64,000 nucleotides of DNA from Hippasteria phrygiana (Eukaryota > Echinodermata > Asteroidea > Valvatida > Goniasteridae), in assembly GCA_037893225.1 (NCBI GenBank), contig JAZGUH010000153.1, forward strand, positions 2,232,001 to 2,296,000. Reading direction: 5' to 3'. Below the pieces are notes generated by a model. It was not told where the DNA came from. It did no database searches and saw only the letters and a list, made by a program, of their open reading frames with translations. Made by a program: the position numbers and the translations under genes. Of the stretch, positions 11,567 through 23,692 are shown piece after piece. Every line of letters starts with the position of its first letter. Position 1 is the stretch's first letter.

Positions 11567-14221
11567 TTTTAAACATGGGTTTCGATGTGTTTTTATTCCA
11601 AGGAATTGCCCATCAATTAAAGACTTATATTACTCTCGAAATGTGTTTAACATTTAACAAATGACAAAAAGTGTGCTGTCATTGAAGTCCAGTGTGTATG
11701 TACGAGTCCATGTATTATTATAGACAGATTTTTAGAAATGTTAAAACGACTCCAGTTTTGTTGAAACGCATGTACATCAGGCATGCAACTTTTCATCGAA
11801 TCAACTGATTCTTCGTTTTTCACTTCACACTTATGGTATGCCATTGAAAATTGAAAAACACAAACGCTTGTAAAGATTGGAATTTCCTCATTTGTTTGTG
11901 AGGTTGCATGCCTGGTACATGTACATGTATTATTTGTTTGATTGGAAATTCCACTGCACAGTCTTATTTTAATTCTAAAGACCCTAGTTTTTGCAATTTT
12001 GAATCATATCTTTTGGTAGAAAATGCAGTTTACTTGGGCCATTTTTCAGCAATGCCATATGCCTCTAAATCTTTTGTGGTTCATTAATTTCCCTCAAATC
12101 TCAACACCGAAACCTTGCAAAATGTTATGTATTGAAGAACGTATTATTTATTGGTGTTTGATTTAAGTATACATGTAGACAAACTTAACATGTAGTTTCA
12201 TGTTTACTCTTGTAAACACATTTTCATGTAATTTCTGCCGTCTTGTGCCCTTCTTTGAAATATTGTTTAAAAGTCTTTCAGTTCCTTGTATACAAAACAT
12301 TTGTAGCTGCTTGTGAAAATAAAATAAAAGTGAAAATGGTACACAAGTTTTAGTTGTATTCATTAAAGCATCATTTTCTGTTATTTATTATTAATGTCAT
12401 CCATGATCTACAACATATGAATGTTATAGGAATACAAAAATTGATACTACTAATGATACGGTATCTCCCCCTCCCCCCCCCCCCCCCCCTTTACAGGAAA
12501 TAGCATTGTGGGTAGCCTATATTTACATTTTACAATACTGTTTTGGCCAAACCCGTCAAAGAAAAAGTGGTTTCCCTTTTTGTTTTTAATCAGTTTGAGC
12601 CAAAACTAAATGAAAAGGAAAATCATTAATAGACAACTTTTTATCGGCACACAATTTCGATTTACTACTCCATTTACAATTCCAGGCTGTAGAACTTAGA
12701 TTGTGGATCTATTACATTTGTCATTAAAGAAAAATAGAAAAAAATGACAAAAAAGCAGCCTGGCAATCTTTGTGATGTGTTTTACAATACATTTTTTTAC
12801 ATGTACTTTCCCTATTCCAAGAAGACGTGCATTACGCAACGATTCTATTTTCTAGTCTGGCGCCTTTACTCCGCCTTCACACTTTATTATAAGCCTGTAT
12901 GTGGAGCAGGGTACCTGACACATGAAAGCGCCCTTGTGTTAAATGTAGCGGTGCCTGATTGGTCAAGATGCAAAGTCGTTTGGGGATATGGCCAATGAGG
13001 ACAGCACACTCATGCCATCCACGTGCTTGCAAAGCTGCGTTGTTTTCCTAATCTGGGCATACGAAATGGACATAATTTTTTAGTGACCCTTCTCAGCACC
13101 TAAAAAATCCGTAAAACAACTAATAAAATTGGAATGGCCTTTATGTATGTGGAAAAAAGACAATTTCGGTCCATGTCACGCGCATTTAATGTTATAAAGA
13201 CCAAGTAAATTGTCTGCATTTGGCTATTATTACCCCATGTTGATTAATTAAGATACATTTGTGTAAATTAATGAACATGATGAAAGGCTGTTAATTTGAA
13301 TTTGAATAAGTTTCTCTCTATTGTATTGCATCAATGTTAAAATTTTGATTCATTATTTGTTTCACAACACCTGAAGAAATCCTTGTCATCTGATTGATCA
13401 GTGCATGCCGCCTAAGTTGCATTTATTATTTTTGCTGTGGAATGGAACTTTTTGCAATGTGATCAATGAGCCACTAATTAGTCAAGGGGATTTATCCAAG
13501 CATTCTATTTCTATATTGTTCAATCTGGTATTATGAATTCAGATGTTATAAATTGCATTTGTCTTTTATATATGAATTGTTAGTTCATAATATATAGTAG
13601 GGATGTGTTTGGAACATCTGTTAATAAATAATACAGAAATAGTGGGGAAAATGACTCTTGTTTTGTTATTTGTATATGTGTGTTGTGTAGTGTTTGTGAG
13701 ACAATAATCTTGCATTTCATAATGCTTAAAATATGTAGCTACATGTAAATAAAAACATGCTTTATCTATTAAAAACAGATGTGATTCTAAAAAGATTTGC
13801 TTGACTATCTTCCACATTTTGTTTTGAAATCTCAAAGAATGCAGACTATAAATGCATGGTGAAAAAACGTAGGCCTACGCCTGTAAACTTATTAAACATG
13901 TTAAAACCTTAAGTCTCTAGGTGATATGGAAAATCGTATTGTAATTAGAGGATTCAGGGCAACTAGACAGTACATGAACATGTACATTGTACAACTATGC
14001 AAACTGCACTGGAGAGCACACGTACAGGTGTACATGTACATTTCATGCATAACTGCTTGCAAGTAGTACTGGCAAATCCCAGCCTGGAAGTGTTTACTTA
14101 AGGATTACAAGCAATTGTTTGGCTAATGGATTACAAAGATAAGAAGCTGGCAAAGGTGTTTAGTGTGTCAACACCAAAAGGCAGTGGAGCTGCCTGTTTT
14201 TGCTCTAGTGAGATGTGGTCC
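11567..14221. other. Non-coding, AT-rich; no gene seen
   Basis: The stretch contains a long C run at 12471-12490, TACATGTACATGTA tracts near 11916 and 13977, and several short frames without support. If the candidate exon at 10863 is right, it lies in the first intron of the membrane protein gene. The sequence around 12950-13005 has two CCAAT-type motifs in opposite orientation (gattggtc, ggccaatga) but no gene follows. Confidence 0.4.
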
Positions 14222-16700
14222 TCATGATTAGTGTCCTATCAATTTATAACAAAAATTCTGTCCATGTTATATATTAACTACATAATTATTTACGATGGAC
14301 CCCTGTAATTTTTTGAGTAGAGAGAAAGTACTCTAGATTTGTTTGTACACATGATCATTGCTGCCTCAGAAATGTACAGGAAACAACTGAACAAAATATC
14401 TTGCTTTGTTGTACCCTCCAGTGTCCCCCTCTCAAATCCCAAATTTGCAGTCAATTGTACCCCATTAGTGTGGAAATTCCCATTTAGCTTCCACCCTACT
14501 AAATATGACAAAGTCCAACAGGTATATTTAGCTGCTACCCTGCTAAATACAACAAAATCCAACACACCTTTGTAGTTTGTGTGGACTGCTAAATCCCAAA
14601 AAACACCATCTTTTTACCATTGTTAGATTTTATTGGATTATTGATGGCCAAAAGATTATTTTTGTCCCACCTTATACAGTAATGCTCACTGAAGATGACA
14701 TTTGTTTTTTAATTGGCAGCTTTGCTTCGTTAAATTATTGCCATTCTCTTGGAGCCAGTACTTTTAAGCCCACTTTCCCTGGGAGAGTGTACATGTACAT
14801 GTCGATTCAGTCTGTACAGTTCCCTGCACTACTGGACTATTTCATTTTGTACAGTACATGTCAGGACTCATTGCCTCAAGACGTGAAATATAGCTTCTGT
14901 GTATCACAAACCTCTTGTAAAAGGTCCCATGAATACAAGCGCATACATTATGTAGATATCACAGGCTTAATGTCGGGACTGAAAGGACTAATTAATGCAA
15001 CACATGAAATACATGTACATGTACTAACAGCAGAATAGTGTTACGTTGATTTATTATTGAAAAATAATCCCACTCATCTCGGGCAACACCTGCTTTCCAC
15101 AATCTCACAATCTTTCAAATGTTCACCCTCCCGAGATAATGTAAATTATACCAAAAAAACACTCTTGATGCAAAAATAAATGTTCCAATTTACATCTTCC
15201 CCATTGCAAAATTGCATGAACACATTGATTGAGTGGTACCCATTGCTACATGTGCATGTACAATTGGATTCGGATCTGTACGCAATCGAATACATTGGAT
15301 TCAAATATGCTTACAGACATCTGCACTAGTAAGCAGGATGTCGTAGGTTCGATTCCCACCCGAGTAAGCCTGTGAATGTTTCCCCACAGGCTCACAGAAA
15401 GCACTGAGCATATACAGTGCTTTATACACTACGTCGGAAAAGGGTAAAACAAATTTTTAAATCTTCTCTGACCAGTACCGTAAATCCGTGTTGGTGAGTG
15501 GGGGGATGGGAAGTACACTTGTACTATGTCCCTATGCCTGACAACACAACAGTACGGTACATTTAACGTTTTTGTACTGTTTTTGTGTTCCGTTTTTGTA
15601 TACATTTTGACTTTTGGAAAGTTACAAGATAACGTCGCAATCAGCATTTTTTGTTTCTCACCGCACAAATCTGGGGGGGGAAGGATGATCCAATGCCCCC
15701 TCCCCCCCCCCCCCCCCCCCAGTCAAAAAATGGGGAGGGGGGAATGTACATGTACTGTACAAGTACTGTACAAAATGGAATAGTCCAGTGCAGGGAACTG
15801 TACAGACTGAATTGACATGTATACCCTCCCAGGGAAAGTGGGCTTAAAAGTCCTGGCTCCAAGAGAATGGCAATAATTTAACGTCTTGTCATCTTCAGTG
15901 AGCATTACTGTATACGGTGGGACAAAAATAATCTTTTGGCCATCGAAAATCCAATAAAATCCAACAATGGTAAAAAGATGTTGTGTTTTTTTGGATTTAG
16001 CAGTCCACACAAACTACACGGTACAACAAGGTGTGTTGGATTTTGTTGTATTTAGCAGGGTGGAAGCTAAATATACCTGTTGGATTTTGTTGTATTCAGC
16101 AGGGTAGTAGCTAAATATACATACCTGTTGGACTTTGTCATATTTAGTAGGGTGGAAGCTAAATGGGAATTTCCACACTAACTGACTAATGGGGTACAAT
16201 TTACTGCAAATTTGGGATTTGAGAGGGGGACACTGGAGGGTACAACAAAGTAAGATATTTTGTTCAGTTGTTTCCTGTACATTTCTGAGGCAGCAATGAT
16301 CATGTGTACAAAAAAATCTAGAGTACTTTCTCTATACTCATCGTAAATAATTATGAGGTTAACATGGACAGAATTTTTGTTATAAATTGATAGGACACTA
16401 ATTATCATGTGCATGAATTTACCCAAATGTCATCTCATTTATATCCATAACCCATTCAAGATTGCTAACAGCTAAAATAAACACAATTTTTCTATGACAT
16501 TTATATGTAACGTACGTAACATGGACATAAATTTTGTGACAAAGTTCTGTCCATGTTAAGTACGTAATATTCTGAACATAATACCCTGTGACGTCTGAAA
16601 TATATAGTAGATTAATATTTGGTAGATACATTTATTGTAATTATTACTTTCTTATCAGTATTAACAAACTTTCTGTCCATGTTACGTATGTAGCATTCTG
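14222..16700. mobile_element. Second fold-back structure
   Basis: About 14222-14880 returns inverted at about 15740-16420: for example 'ttgctgcctcagaaatgtac' near 14357 against its complement near 16278, and 'ggccaaaagattatttttgt' near 14647 against its complement near 15926. The right arm continues outward to about 16700 with sequence shared with 6115-6440. The spacer (14880-15740) contains a tRNA-like B box ('ggttcgattcc' near 15348) and a C run near 15700-15720. The open frame 14577-15038 lies in the left arm and shows no domain. This is a large composite inverted-repeat element. Confidence 0.75.
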
Positions 16701-16849
16701 AGCATACATATCTTGTAAAATTTGCCCAGGAAAGTCTTAAATTCTTGGCGAGCACAATCCTGACCAATGGGGGAAGGGAAAAGAGGACAAACAACTAGAT
16801 ATTATTATCCTGCTTCATTTGCCAATCCAATGTCACACTTTTGTACCCC

Positions 16850-17620
16850 TTTACTGTGCAAAGAGCCAAATATACCTGTTGGATTTTGTCATATTTAGAA
16901 GGGTGGAAGCTAAATATACCTGTTGAATTTTGTCATATTTATCACGGGAAGCTAAATATACCTGTTTAATTTTGTCATATTTACATGTAGGAGGGTGAAA
17001 TGTCAGGACTCATTGCCTCAAGACGTGAAATATAGCTAAACCTTTGTAAAAGGTCCCATGAATACAAGCACATACATTATGTACATATCACAGGCTTAAT
17101 GTCGGGACTGAAAGGACTAATTAATGCAACACATGAAAATATACTAAACAGCAGAATAGTGTTACGTTGATTTATTATTGAAAAATAATCCCACTCATCT
17201 CAGGCAACACCTGCTTTCCACAATCTCACAATCTTTCAAATTTTCACCCTCCCGAGATAATGTAAATTATACCCCAAAAAACGCTCTTGATGCACACACA
17301 AAATGTTCCAATTTACATCTTCCCCATTGCAAAATTGCATGAACACATTGATTGAGCGGTACCCATTGCTACATGTACATGTACATGTACATTGGATTCG
17401 GATCTGTACGCAATCGAATACATTGGATTCGAATCTGCTTACAGACATCTGCACTGAATGTAGTTAGCAGGAGGTCGTAGGTTCGAGTCCCACCTAAATA
17501 AGCCTGTGAATTTTTCCCCACAGGCTCTCAGAAATCACTGAGCATACAGTGCTTTATACACTACGTTGGAAAAGGGTAAAAAAAAATGTTAAAATCTTCT
17601 CTAATAATTAGTGGCGTAAA
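16850..17620 (+). repeat. Direct duplication of the fold-back spacer
   Basis: About 16998-17620 repeats about 14860-15500 in the same orientation ('gtcaggactcattgcctcaa', 'ggtcccatgaatacaagc', 'cccactcatctc', 'cacaggctc'). The first part (16860-16990) has three copies of a 'ctaaatatacctgtt..attttgtcatattta' unit. This is a partial second copy of the element next door. Confidence 0.75.
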
Positions 17621-17699
17621 TCTGTGTTGGCGAGTTGGGGATGGGAAGTGGGGGGTGACCCAAAATCCCGGCCGACCAAAGAAATTCAAAAAGTGGGAG

Positions 17700-17800
17700 G
17701 GGGGGACAATATGACACTAGGGGGAGCTAGGTTGGGTGGGGTGGGGTTGGGTGGGGTGGGGTGGGGTTGGGTGGGGTGGGGTGGGGTGGGATGTGTAAAT
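17700..17800 (+). repeat. G-rich GGGTGGGGTGGGGTT tract
   Basis: Tandem GGGGT/GGTTGGGT units form about 75 bases of G-rich plus strand with runs of three to four G, the pattern that can fold into G-quadruplexes. A shorter related tract is at 18730-18760. Confidence 0.8.
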
Positions 17801-17984
17801 GGGTCATTCCACCAGGTTGGGACACAGTGTGTTTTTTTACCATATCATTAAAACCATCATTACATTTTAATTCAGTTATTTCATGTGACATCCGTCCTTG
17901 GGTGTGAGATTATTTGAGAAAGTTTTCAATCACGTAAGTTATATTTTAACAAAAATATGATAAAAAGTGTAGCTTTTTTAATGT

Positions 17985-18570
17985 AAAATAGACGTAACAT
18001 GGACACCGTGTCCAACATTAAAATTTTTGTTGTTTTTCAACACTTTAATAAATAAATATGGAAAATTTAGTATGTACAATAATTAAAAGAAACACTATGC
18101 AACAACGAAACACCTTTTTCCGGCAGTCAGTGTCCAAATATAGCAGAAATATAGCAAGAATTTGAAGAATCGGTGCAGACGTAACATGGGACACCATGAT
18201 AGACCATCACTGACCATGACCATACATGTACATATATTTCTGCTGTTGTGCTGCATTTGGATATTGAATATCATAACAAATTTTTTTTGTGTTGCAGTTT
18301 GTGTTTTGTAATTAGTATATAGAGTGAGTTTGCATAATTATTTATATAAATGTTGAAAATGTTACAAAATGGAAATGTGCATTTTCATGTCACACCATGT
18401 TAGTACTAAATGTTACGTCCACACTGCCTTAATTTTTCATCATTAAATAAATAATTATGCAACTTACTATATGTACTAACTAAAAGACACTCAATGCTAC
18501 CAGAAAACACTTTTTGTTATGGTTGCCAGTGTCCAAATAGCTCAGAAACAGCAAGAACAAAAAGGACCTA
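17985..18570 (+). repeat. Two diverged direct copies of an AT-rich repeat
   Basis: About 17990-18170 and about 18410-18560 share 'ttacgtcc/gacgtaacatgg' edges, 'aataaataa(a/t)ta', 'aaaagaaacact/aaaagacactc' and 'cagtgtccaaata'. The 'taacatgg(g)aca' word links them to the fold-back family at 6115 and 16400. They are non-coding. Confidence 0.6.
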
Positions 18571-19540
18571 GGACAAAAAAATTTGGGCGTAGACAAAGGG
18601 GTCCACGTTTGACCTGACGTCCACGATTGAAAATCGTGTACAAAACCAATGGGAGGCCTTCCGAAAATGTTAGAGTATAAACAAAAGAGGAACAATGGGA
18701 GGTCCACGATTGCACCCGTTTACATGACTGGGTGGGTGGGGTTGGGTGGGGTTTGGTGGGTATTTGTATGAAACTCAAGCCCTGACTCCCGTCTTCCACT
18801 GTGAATTGTGCATTCATTATAAAACTGTACAAAATGAACATGGCTCTTGCAGGCCTACTATCCAGACATTACTTTATTCTACTTTAAGTGTACATGTAAT
18901 AATTGGCAGAATAAGTTTCAAATTGTGTTTTTGATTTTGTCCTGCTCTGTTTTGAAGCCGTGTGCATACGGAAAGTATGTAGTTTTGGAGGACAGTATAT
19001 ATGGATTTCCATGTTATAAATTCTGAATTACTATTATCATTGATAGAACATACAGTAATCGTGGGACTGGAAACAACATTTGTTTAAGAGAAGCAGTTTT
19101 TTCATCTTGGGATTCAAAATCGGCCTGTCCAAGCCCAGTGGGAACTAAAAACATGCCGCTCCCAGCCAAATTTTGCACACTGATGGCCATCCATGCAATC
19201 TTAAATGTGGTATACATTTGCTGTAATTTGTGCATGTGTGCTAAACCTTTACTAAATCATGTCTCGGTGCTGGCGAGTCATTAAAGTGGGAATCCGCTTT
19301 AATGATGGCAATGAGCAGTTTCCTGCGTTAATTAGACTGCCTCTATCTGTACGTACTTTGTTTACCCAAAATTTGGCCGTCCGGACAACTGAATATTCGA
19401 ATATCCAATCGAATGGAAGGTTGAATATTGGAATATTTGATTTGCCCAGCCCTACTTTCCAATGAGACATTCTACCAAAAATAACACAGTAAACCAGTAA
19501 CATCTGAAAGGTTTCAAATTTTAAATTAGGACGCTCCAGT

Positions 19541-19761
19541 AATTAAGCCAATTCGGTATCTCAAAAGTCAAAGGTTATTCGGGATAAAATTGCTGACGTA
19601 ATGTCACACCATGTTACGCAAACGGCCATTCTGATCGAGTTTAACATGTGTGCATTATGCGACCACCTTTTGCGTTCACACGCACGCGTTATTTTACGCG
19701 GGTCATTCGGGATAAAATGACATTGTGCACATGCGCAGTTGTAATACCCAACCGGCTTATT
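19541..19761 (+). mobile_element. AATAAGCCAGTTCGGTAT MITE, copy 1
   Basis: The left end 'aattaagccaattcggtatc' and right end 'ataccca-accggcttatt' are diverged terminal inverted repeats of a family with three more copies here (26398-26552, 34445-34674, 45545-45932). The interior shares 'cattcgggataaaatgacattgtgcacatgcgcag' type sequence with the other copies. It has no coding capacity and is a non-autonomous DNA element. Confidence 0.75.
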
Positions 19762-19959
19762 GGACACTCCAAATTCGTACAATATTATTGTATCAAAACT
19801 ATATTTTAGGAAGACCAAACGGAGTGCACAGTCTATCAAACTTTCTTTTTTTAAATTCTTTTTTACATGTACCCTTACCTTAAAATATTGATTTGGCACT
19901 CAATTAAAAAATAATAATAAAATGCCCAGTTAAGTGGTGGCGGATGCAGCTGTGAATCC

Positions 19960-19990
19960 TCTCACCCCCCCCCCCCCCCCCCCCCCCCCC
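19960..19990 (+). repeat. Poly-C run
   Basis: An almost pure run of C after 'cctctcac'. Similar C or G runs occur at about 5311, 12471, 15702, 26728, 29582, 32170, 33532, 33654, 33864, 35162, 52340 and 56329. Confidence 0.95.
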
Positions 19991-20039
19991 GTGAGTCTGT
20001 GTCTGATGTACACACATACATGTACATTGTACATATACA

Positions 20040-20216
20040 TGGATGTACGTGCACTGTATCTCCGAGGACAAGAGGAGAAAGGAAACACAAAGAAACCTTT
20101 CAGTCCTCGAACGTAGAGTCTTTTGTTGAAATCGGTCCTCGAACGCAAGGATACGTGCTTTAGTCTATGGGGGTTGGTTATATTAAAGGAACAATAGGAA
20201 ACACAAAGCATTGTAC
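20040..20216 (+). repeat. Duplicated 5'-flank-like sequence, copy 1
   Basis: The segment is over 90 percent identical by eye to 22365-22545 ('ctccgaggacaagag', 'cctttcagtcctcgaacgta', 'gggggttggttatattaaag'). In the second copy it lies just before a THAP-domain remnant, so it may be a duplicated promoter or leader of that gene, or a mobile repeat. No coding frame is supported. Confidence 0.75.
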
Positions 20217-20460
20217 ATACATGCACATGCACGAACAAGTATTTTCTGTCTGCAACTTGCGTACGTAGGATAATTTTTAATGATCACTTGGGACACGGTG
20301 AATTTTATTTTGTCCTGCCCCACTTATGCGTCAATTGATTTATGGACGTTGTCTGTTTTGTAAAAAACAATTTGAAATTCATCTCATCTGTGATATTGGT
20401 TAATTAAATACACGTACAAATGTAGCGACCTGGCTACTTGTTCGTGCTGTAAGATTATTA

Positions 20461-21320
20461 CAGATGTGTAACTTCATATTTTGTTTCAAGAACAAGATTA
20501 CATTTGTACATGTACAAACTTACGGGAATTAAGCCATGAAGATTTTAATTGGAAACATTGGACCACATTGCAAATATTTGTGTGCATACCTTGTTTTCTT
20601 TATGAGGCACTTGGGCATTGGGAGATAGCATACATGTACATTGTAGATGACGAATCAAGATGTACAAAATGTATGCATCAGATGTGTAACTTCATATTTT
20701 GTTTCAAGAACAAGATTACATTTGTACATGTACAAACTTACGGGAATTAAGCCATGAAGATTTTAATTGGAAACATTGGACCACATTGCAAATATTTGTG
20801 TGCATACCTTGTTTTCTTTATGAGGCACTTGGGCATTGGGAGATAGCATACATGTACATGTACATTGTAGATGACGAATCAAGATGTACAAAATGTATGC
20901 ATCAGATGTGTAACTTCATATTTTGTTTCAAGAACAAGATTACATTTGTACATGTACAAACTTACGGGAATTAAGCCATGAAGATTTTAATTGGAAACAT
21001 TGGACCACATTGCAAATATTTGTGTGCATACCTTGTTTTCTTTATGAGGCACTTGGGCATTGGGAGATAGCATACATGTACATTGTAGATGACGAATCAA
21101 GATGTACAAAATGTATGCATCAGATGTGTAACTTCATATTTTGTTTCAAGAACAAGATTACATTTGTACATGTACAAACTTACGGGAATTAAGCCATGAA
21201 GATTTTAATTGGAAACATTGGACCACATTGCAAATATTTCTGTGCATACCTTGTTTTCTTTATGAGGCGCTTATGGGAGATAGCATACATTGTAGATGAG
21301 AATCAAGATGTATGCATACC
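20461..21320 (+). repeat. Four-copy tandem repeat, 218-224-bp unit
   Basis: Units start at 20461, 20679, 20903 and 21121 with 'cagatgtgtaacttcatatt'. The first three are nearly identical, and the second has one extra ACATGT hexamer, giving 224 instead of 218 bp. The fourth loses short pieces near 21265-21310. Each unit carries an open frame of about 90 codons, but the frame restarts in every unit and shows no known domain. Confidence 0.95.
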
Positions 21321-21482
21321 AAGTCTCTATTACCATTGATACATCTTACCTTGAATTAGTACAATTAAAACATTTAGATGCTTGTTTGTGAGTCTCAATG
21401 AGACCTTTAAAATTAATGCCAGTAAGTTATGTTTATACAAAAAGGGCATGGATAAGAAAAAGTTTCTTTAAATTGGATTTGG

Positions 21483-22140
21483 GGGAGGTGAGTTGGTCTC
21501 GCCAATGATGGAAGTTACCCAGTCTGGGTCTATAGGTCTGAAAATTGTGACCCGCTCTGCAAAAAGGGCACATAAGTCGCTGTATGCTTTTACGAGTTAT
21601 GGGCCGTTCAATGTGAAGAGGGTGGACAATTCTTCAAACAAGTGATTTTGAAGGGAGGGAATATTTTGCATCTTTGATACCTATATTATTCTATTTCATA
21701 ACCACAATCTTTGATTTCAATGAATAAAGTTGGAAAAAGAATGTGTTTTTGTCGAGTGCTTCCACCTATTGCTTTGCTTTTTGTTTTTTTAAATGGCTTG
21801 TTTCTCCTTAAGTCATTTCAAGAAATTCCTGAAAACAAACATGCAAATTTCCAAATATCTTGTGATTGCAAAATGCTAGAGACCTCAGACATATGCCATA
21901 TGAAAGCTTATAAAATGGCCTTTCCAGCTATATATAAAACACTATTTTCAAATTTTGCAACATAAGTGCCCTTTTTGCAGAGCGGGTCACAATTGGGATA
22001 ATTTCTTTGGTGAAGATTTAAATCCTCGATTTAGATCTGGACCCAGGAAAACCGTAAGGGTGGTGGGGCTGGCAACCTAAAATGTTGCCAACCCAGCCAC
22101 TTCTGTTGTAGCCCTTAAAGGGTGGCTGCAATGGAATTTC
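21483..22140 (+). repeat. Dispersed repeat interrupted by a younger insertion
   Basis: The sequence 21483-21546 plus 21991-22140 matches the uninterrupted copy at 33135-33370 ('gaggtgagttggtctc', 'gtctatagg', 'agatctggacccaggaaaac', 'ggctggcaacctaaaatgt', 'ctctgttgtagcccttaa'). A third partial copy is at 29955-30125. The copies share an end module with the LINE tails in this window. Confidence 0.85.
21547..21990 (+). mobile_element. 444-bp terminal-inverted-repeat element inserted in a repeat
   Basis: The ends are perfect 25-bp inverted repeats beginning GTGACCCGCTCTGC (21547-21571 and 21966-21990). AATT flanks both sides (21543-21546, 21991-21994) and occurs once at the matching place in the empty copies near 29967 and 33196, so it is a 4-bp target duplication. 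An 84-codon frame inside (21711-21965) has one hydrophobic stretch but no known domain. Related end sequences occur near 32855 and 45210. Confidence 0.85.
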
Positions 22141-22364
22141 TATTGTGTAGATCGATGAAATAAAGTTTATGAAACACAACTGTGTGTTGTTTGTATTTTT
22201 CTATTTCACATAAGCATTTGAAAATAATTTTGTTAAGGCGGGAGGGGGTCAACCCCGCCCATCAAGTGGTAACGCCGATGTGACGTCATCCCGGGAACCC
22301 GGCTGGCTGGTCGGCCATGACTCGACATAGTATACTGAGCGTGTGTTGCATTGACATGCACGTG

Positions 22365-22545
22365 TGTACGTGCACTGTATATATCTCCGAGGACAAGAGA
22401 AGAAAGGAAACACAAAGAAACCTTTCAGTCCTCGAACGTAGAGTCTTTTGTTGAAATCGGTCCTTGAACGTAAGGATACGTGCTTAGTCTATGGGGGTTG
22501 GTTATATTAAAGGAACAATAGGAAACACAAAGCATTGTCCTCGGA
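22365..22545 (+). repeat. Duplicated 5'-flank-like sequence, copy 2
   Basis: Same sequence as 20040-20216, with one CTCCGAGG block preceded by an extra 'tata'. It stands about 80 bp upstream of the THAP remnant. Confidence 0.75.
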
Positions 22546-22624
22546 CGTATTGGGGAAGTACGACTATGTGTTTTCGCTGTGTCGTGGAAAGCTTTCAGTG
22601 TTTTGCGAATGTTTTTCGTCGATA

Positions 22625-22714
22625 ATACCGTGTCGTTGTGTTGCTGCTGGATTCAGCAACACCACTAAGGATGGTGTCAGTCTTCACCTCTTTCCAGTAG
22701 AACTGAAATACTGA
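22625..22714 (+). pseudogene. Degenerate THAP-domain first exon
   Basis: The plus-strand frame from 22625 reads IPCRCVAAGFSNTTKDGVS followed by LHLFP, which matches the start of the THAP zinc-finger DNA-binding domain (usual pattern M-P-..-C-V-..-G-C-S-N-T ... G-[VI]-S-[FL]-H-.-FP). The position of the start codon is ATA, not ATG. The second conserved Cys (GCSN) is Phe here. The frame stops at TGA at 22712. THAP domains occur in host regulators and P-element transposases. The missing start and zinc ligand make this a pseudogene or transposon relic. Confidence 0.6.
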
Positions 22715-22754
22715 TGTATTTGGACTCAGAGAGTGTTATTTAGCCCAGCAAGTT

Positions 22755-22930
22755 TTCAAGTCTTTCACCGCGTTCTGCATCGGGAGTTTGATTCGGAGTC
22801 TTCAGTAGTTTCGCTGTTACTCTCACCTTCTGGCTCATACATGTACGGAAGAGCTCCAAGATCCTCATCTTCCTCGCCCCAATAATGTTCCGAAGAAATG
22901 TCTGAATCAACAAGTCTAAAATCGACACTT
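22755..22930 (-). pseudogene. Acidic fragment resembling P2X7-type cytoplasmic-domain proteins
   Basis: One minus-strand frame over about 22767-22920 reads SSEHYWGEEDEDLGALPYMY followed by EPEGESNSETTEDSE, then hits a stop. Invertebrate genomes carry many genes with an acidic '...LPYxFEP...S.SE.S.' leader before a Cys-rich domain like the P2X7 C-terminal tail, and this looks like such a leader. The next conserved part is absent, and a neighbouring frame continues the similarity upstream, implying a frameshift. It faces the THAP remnant tail to tail, about 50 bp apart. Family placement is from memory of the motif only. Confidence 0.35.
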
Positions 22931-23468
22931 GATTGTCGGATTCAGATCCAAAAGATTCTGTTTGAAGATTTTAACGCGACGAGAAATGTTTCCCTGGTCC
23001 CTTCATCCAAAGCTATTTATTCGCGCGTGGCTGGTTCCCTCAACAAGGGCATACATCCACACGTACACAAACGCACACTGATCAAATTACTCTCCCTAAG
23101 TTTCCGTGTTCCCGAGATGACTTCACGCAGTTAGGGGCGCGGAAACAATAGAGAAAGGGGGGAACTTTATTCCGGGAAAATTAAAACCAAAAATGGACAG
23201 AAACACGGAAAACACATTTTAATCACATTTCTTATATTGTAAAAGAGTTATACAACACAAAATTAATTTGTTTGTACAATTTCATTGCAGCGACCCTTTA
23301 ATCTACATGTAGAGTGGCTTTTAGCCTTGTGTTGGGTGACTTCCATAACAAAAAGCAGAGACAAAAAGTAATATTTCTATCATTACTTGCTTTCTGGCAA
23401 GTGTTTTATTCTCAAACTTATCAAATGTAGTCTCAATGGTTAGGTACATGTACATGTATGTTACGCTT
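22931..23468. other. Non-coding, no gene seen
   Basis: A short piece at 23310-23352 ('agagtggcttttagccttgtgttgggtgacttcca', split by a mismatch) is a solo copy of the LINE/SINE end module seen at 33330-33370. The rest is not recognised. Confidence 0.4.
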
Positions 23469-23692
23469 AGTTAACCCCTTGCGTATGGATGACGGAATAT
23501 GACGCAAAAAAAACAGTGTTACCAGGCTGGATGACACCATTATCCGTTGTTTTTGCAGTTTCAATCCATTGTTGGATTATTGTGTATAGATTACCCTTGA
23601 CTGCACAAACACATTGTAGCGGTTCGCTTGGCTGCCAGGGCCGCTGCGGCACCCCGACGTCTCCCGTAAAATACCGTACTCAAGGGGTTAAG
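23469..23692 (+). mobile_element. MITE with TTAACCCCTTG ends
   Basis: The ends are TTAACCCCTTGCGTA (23469) and the inverted form TAC-TCAAGGGGTTAA (to 23692), about 14 bp. The interior matches part of 150-350. Diverged relatives with 'taacccattgaatacggatgacgg' ends occur near 49670-50105 and 60155. Confidence 0.7.

Noticed and set aside
14577..15038. 153-codon frame
   Set aside because: It lies across the arm and spacer of an inverted-repeat element, has no domain, and the inverted copy is broken.
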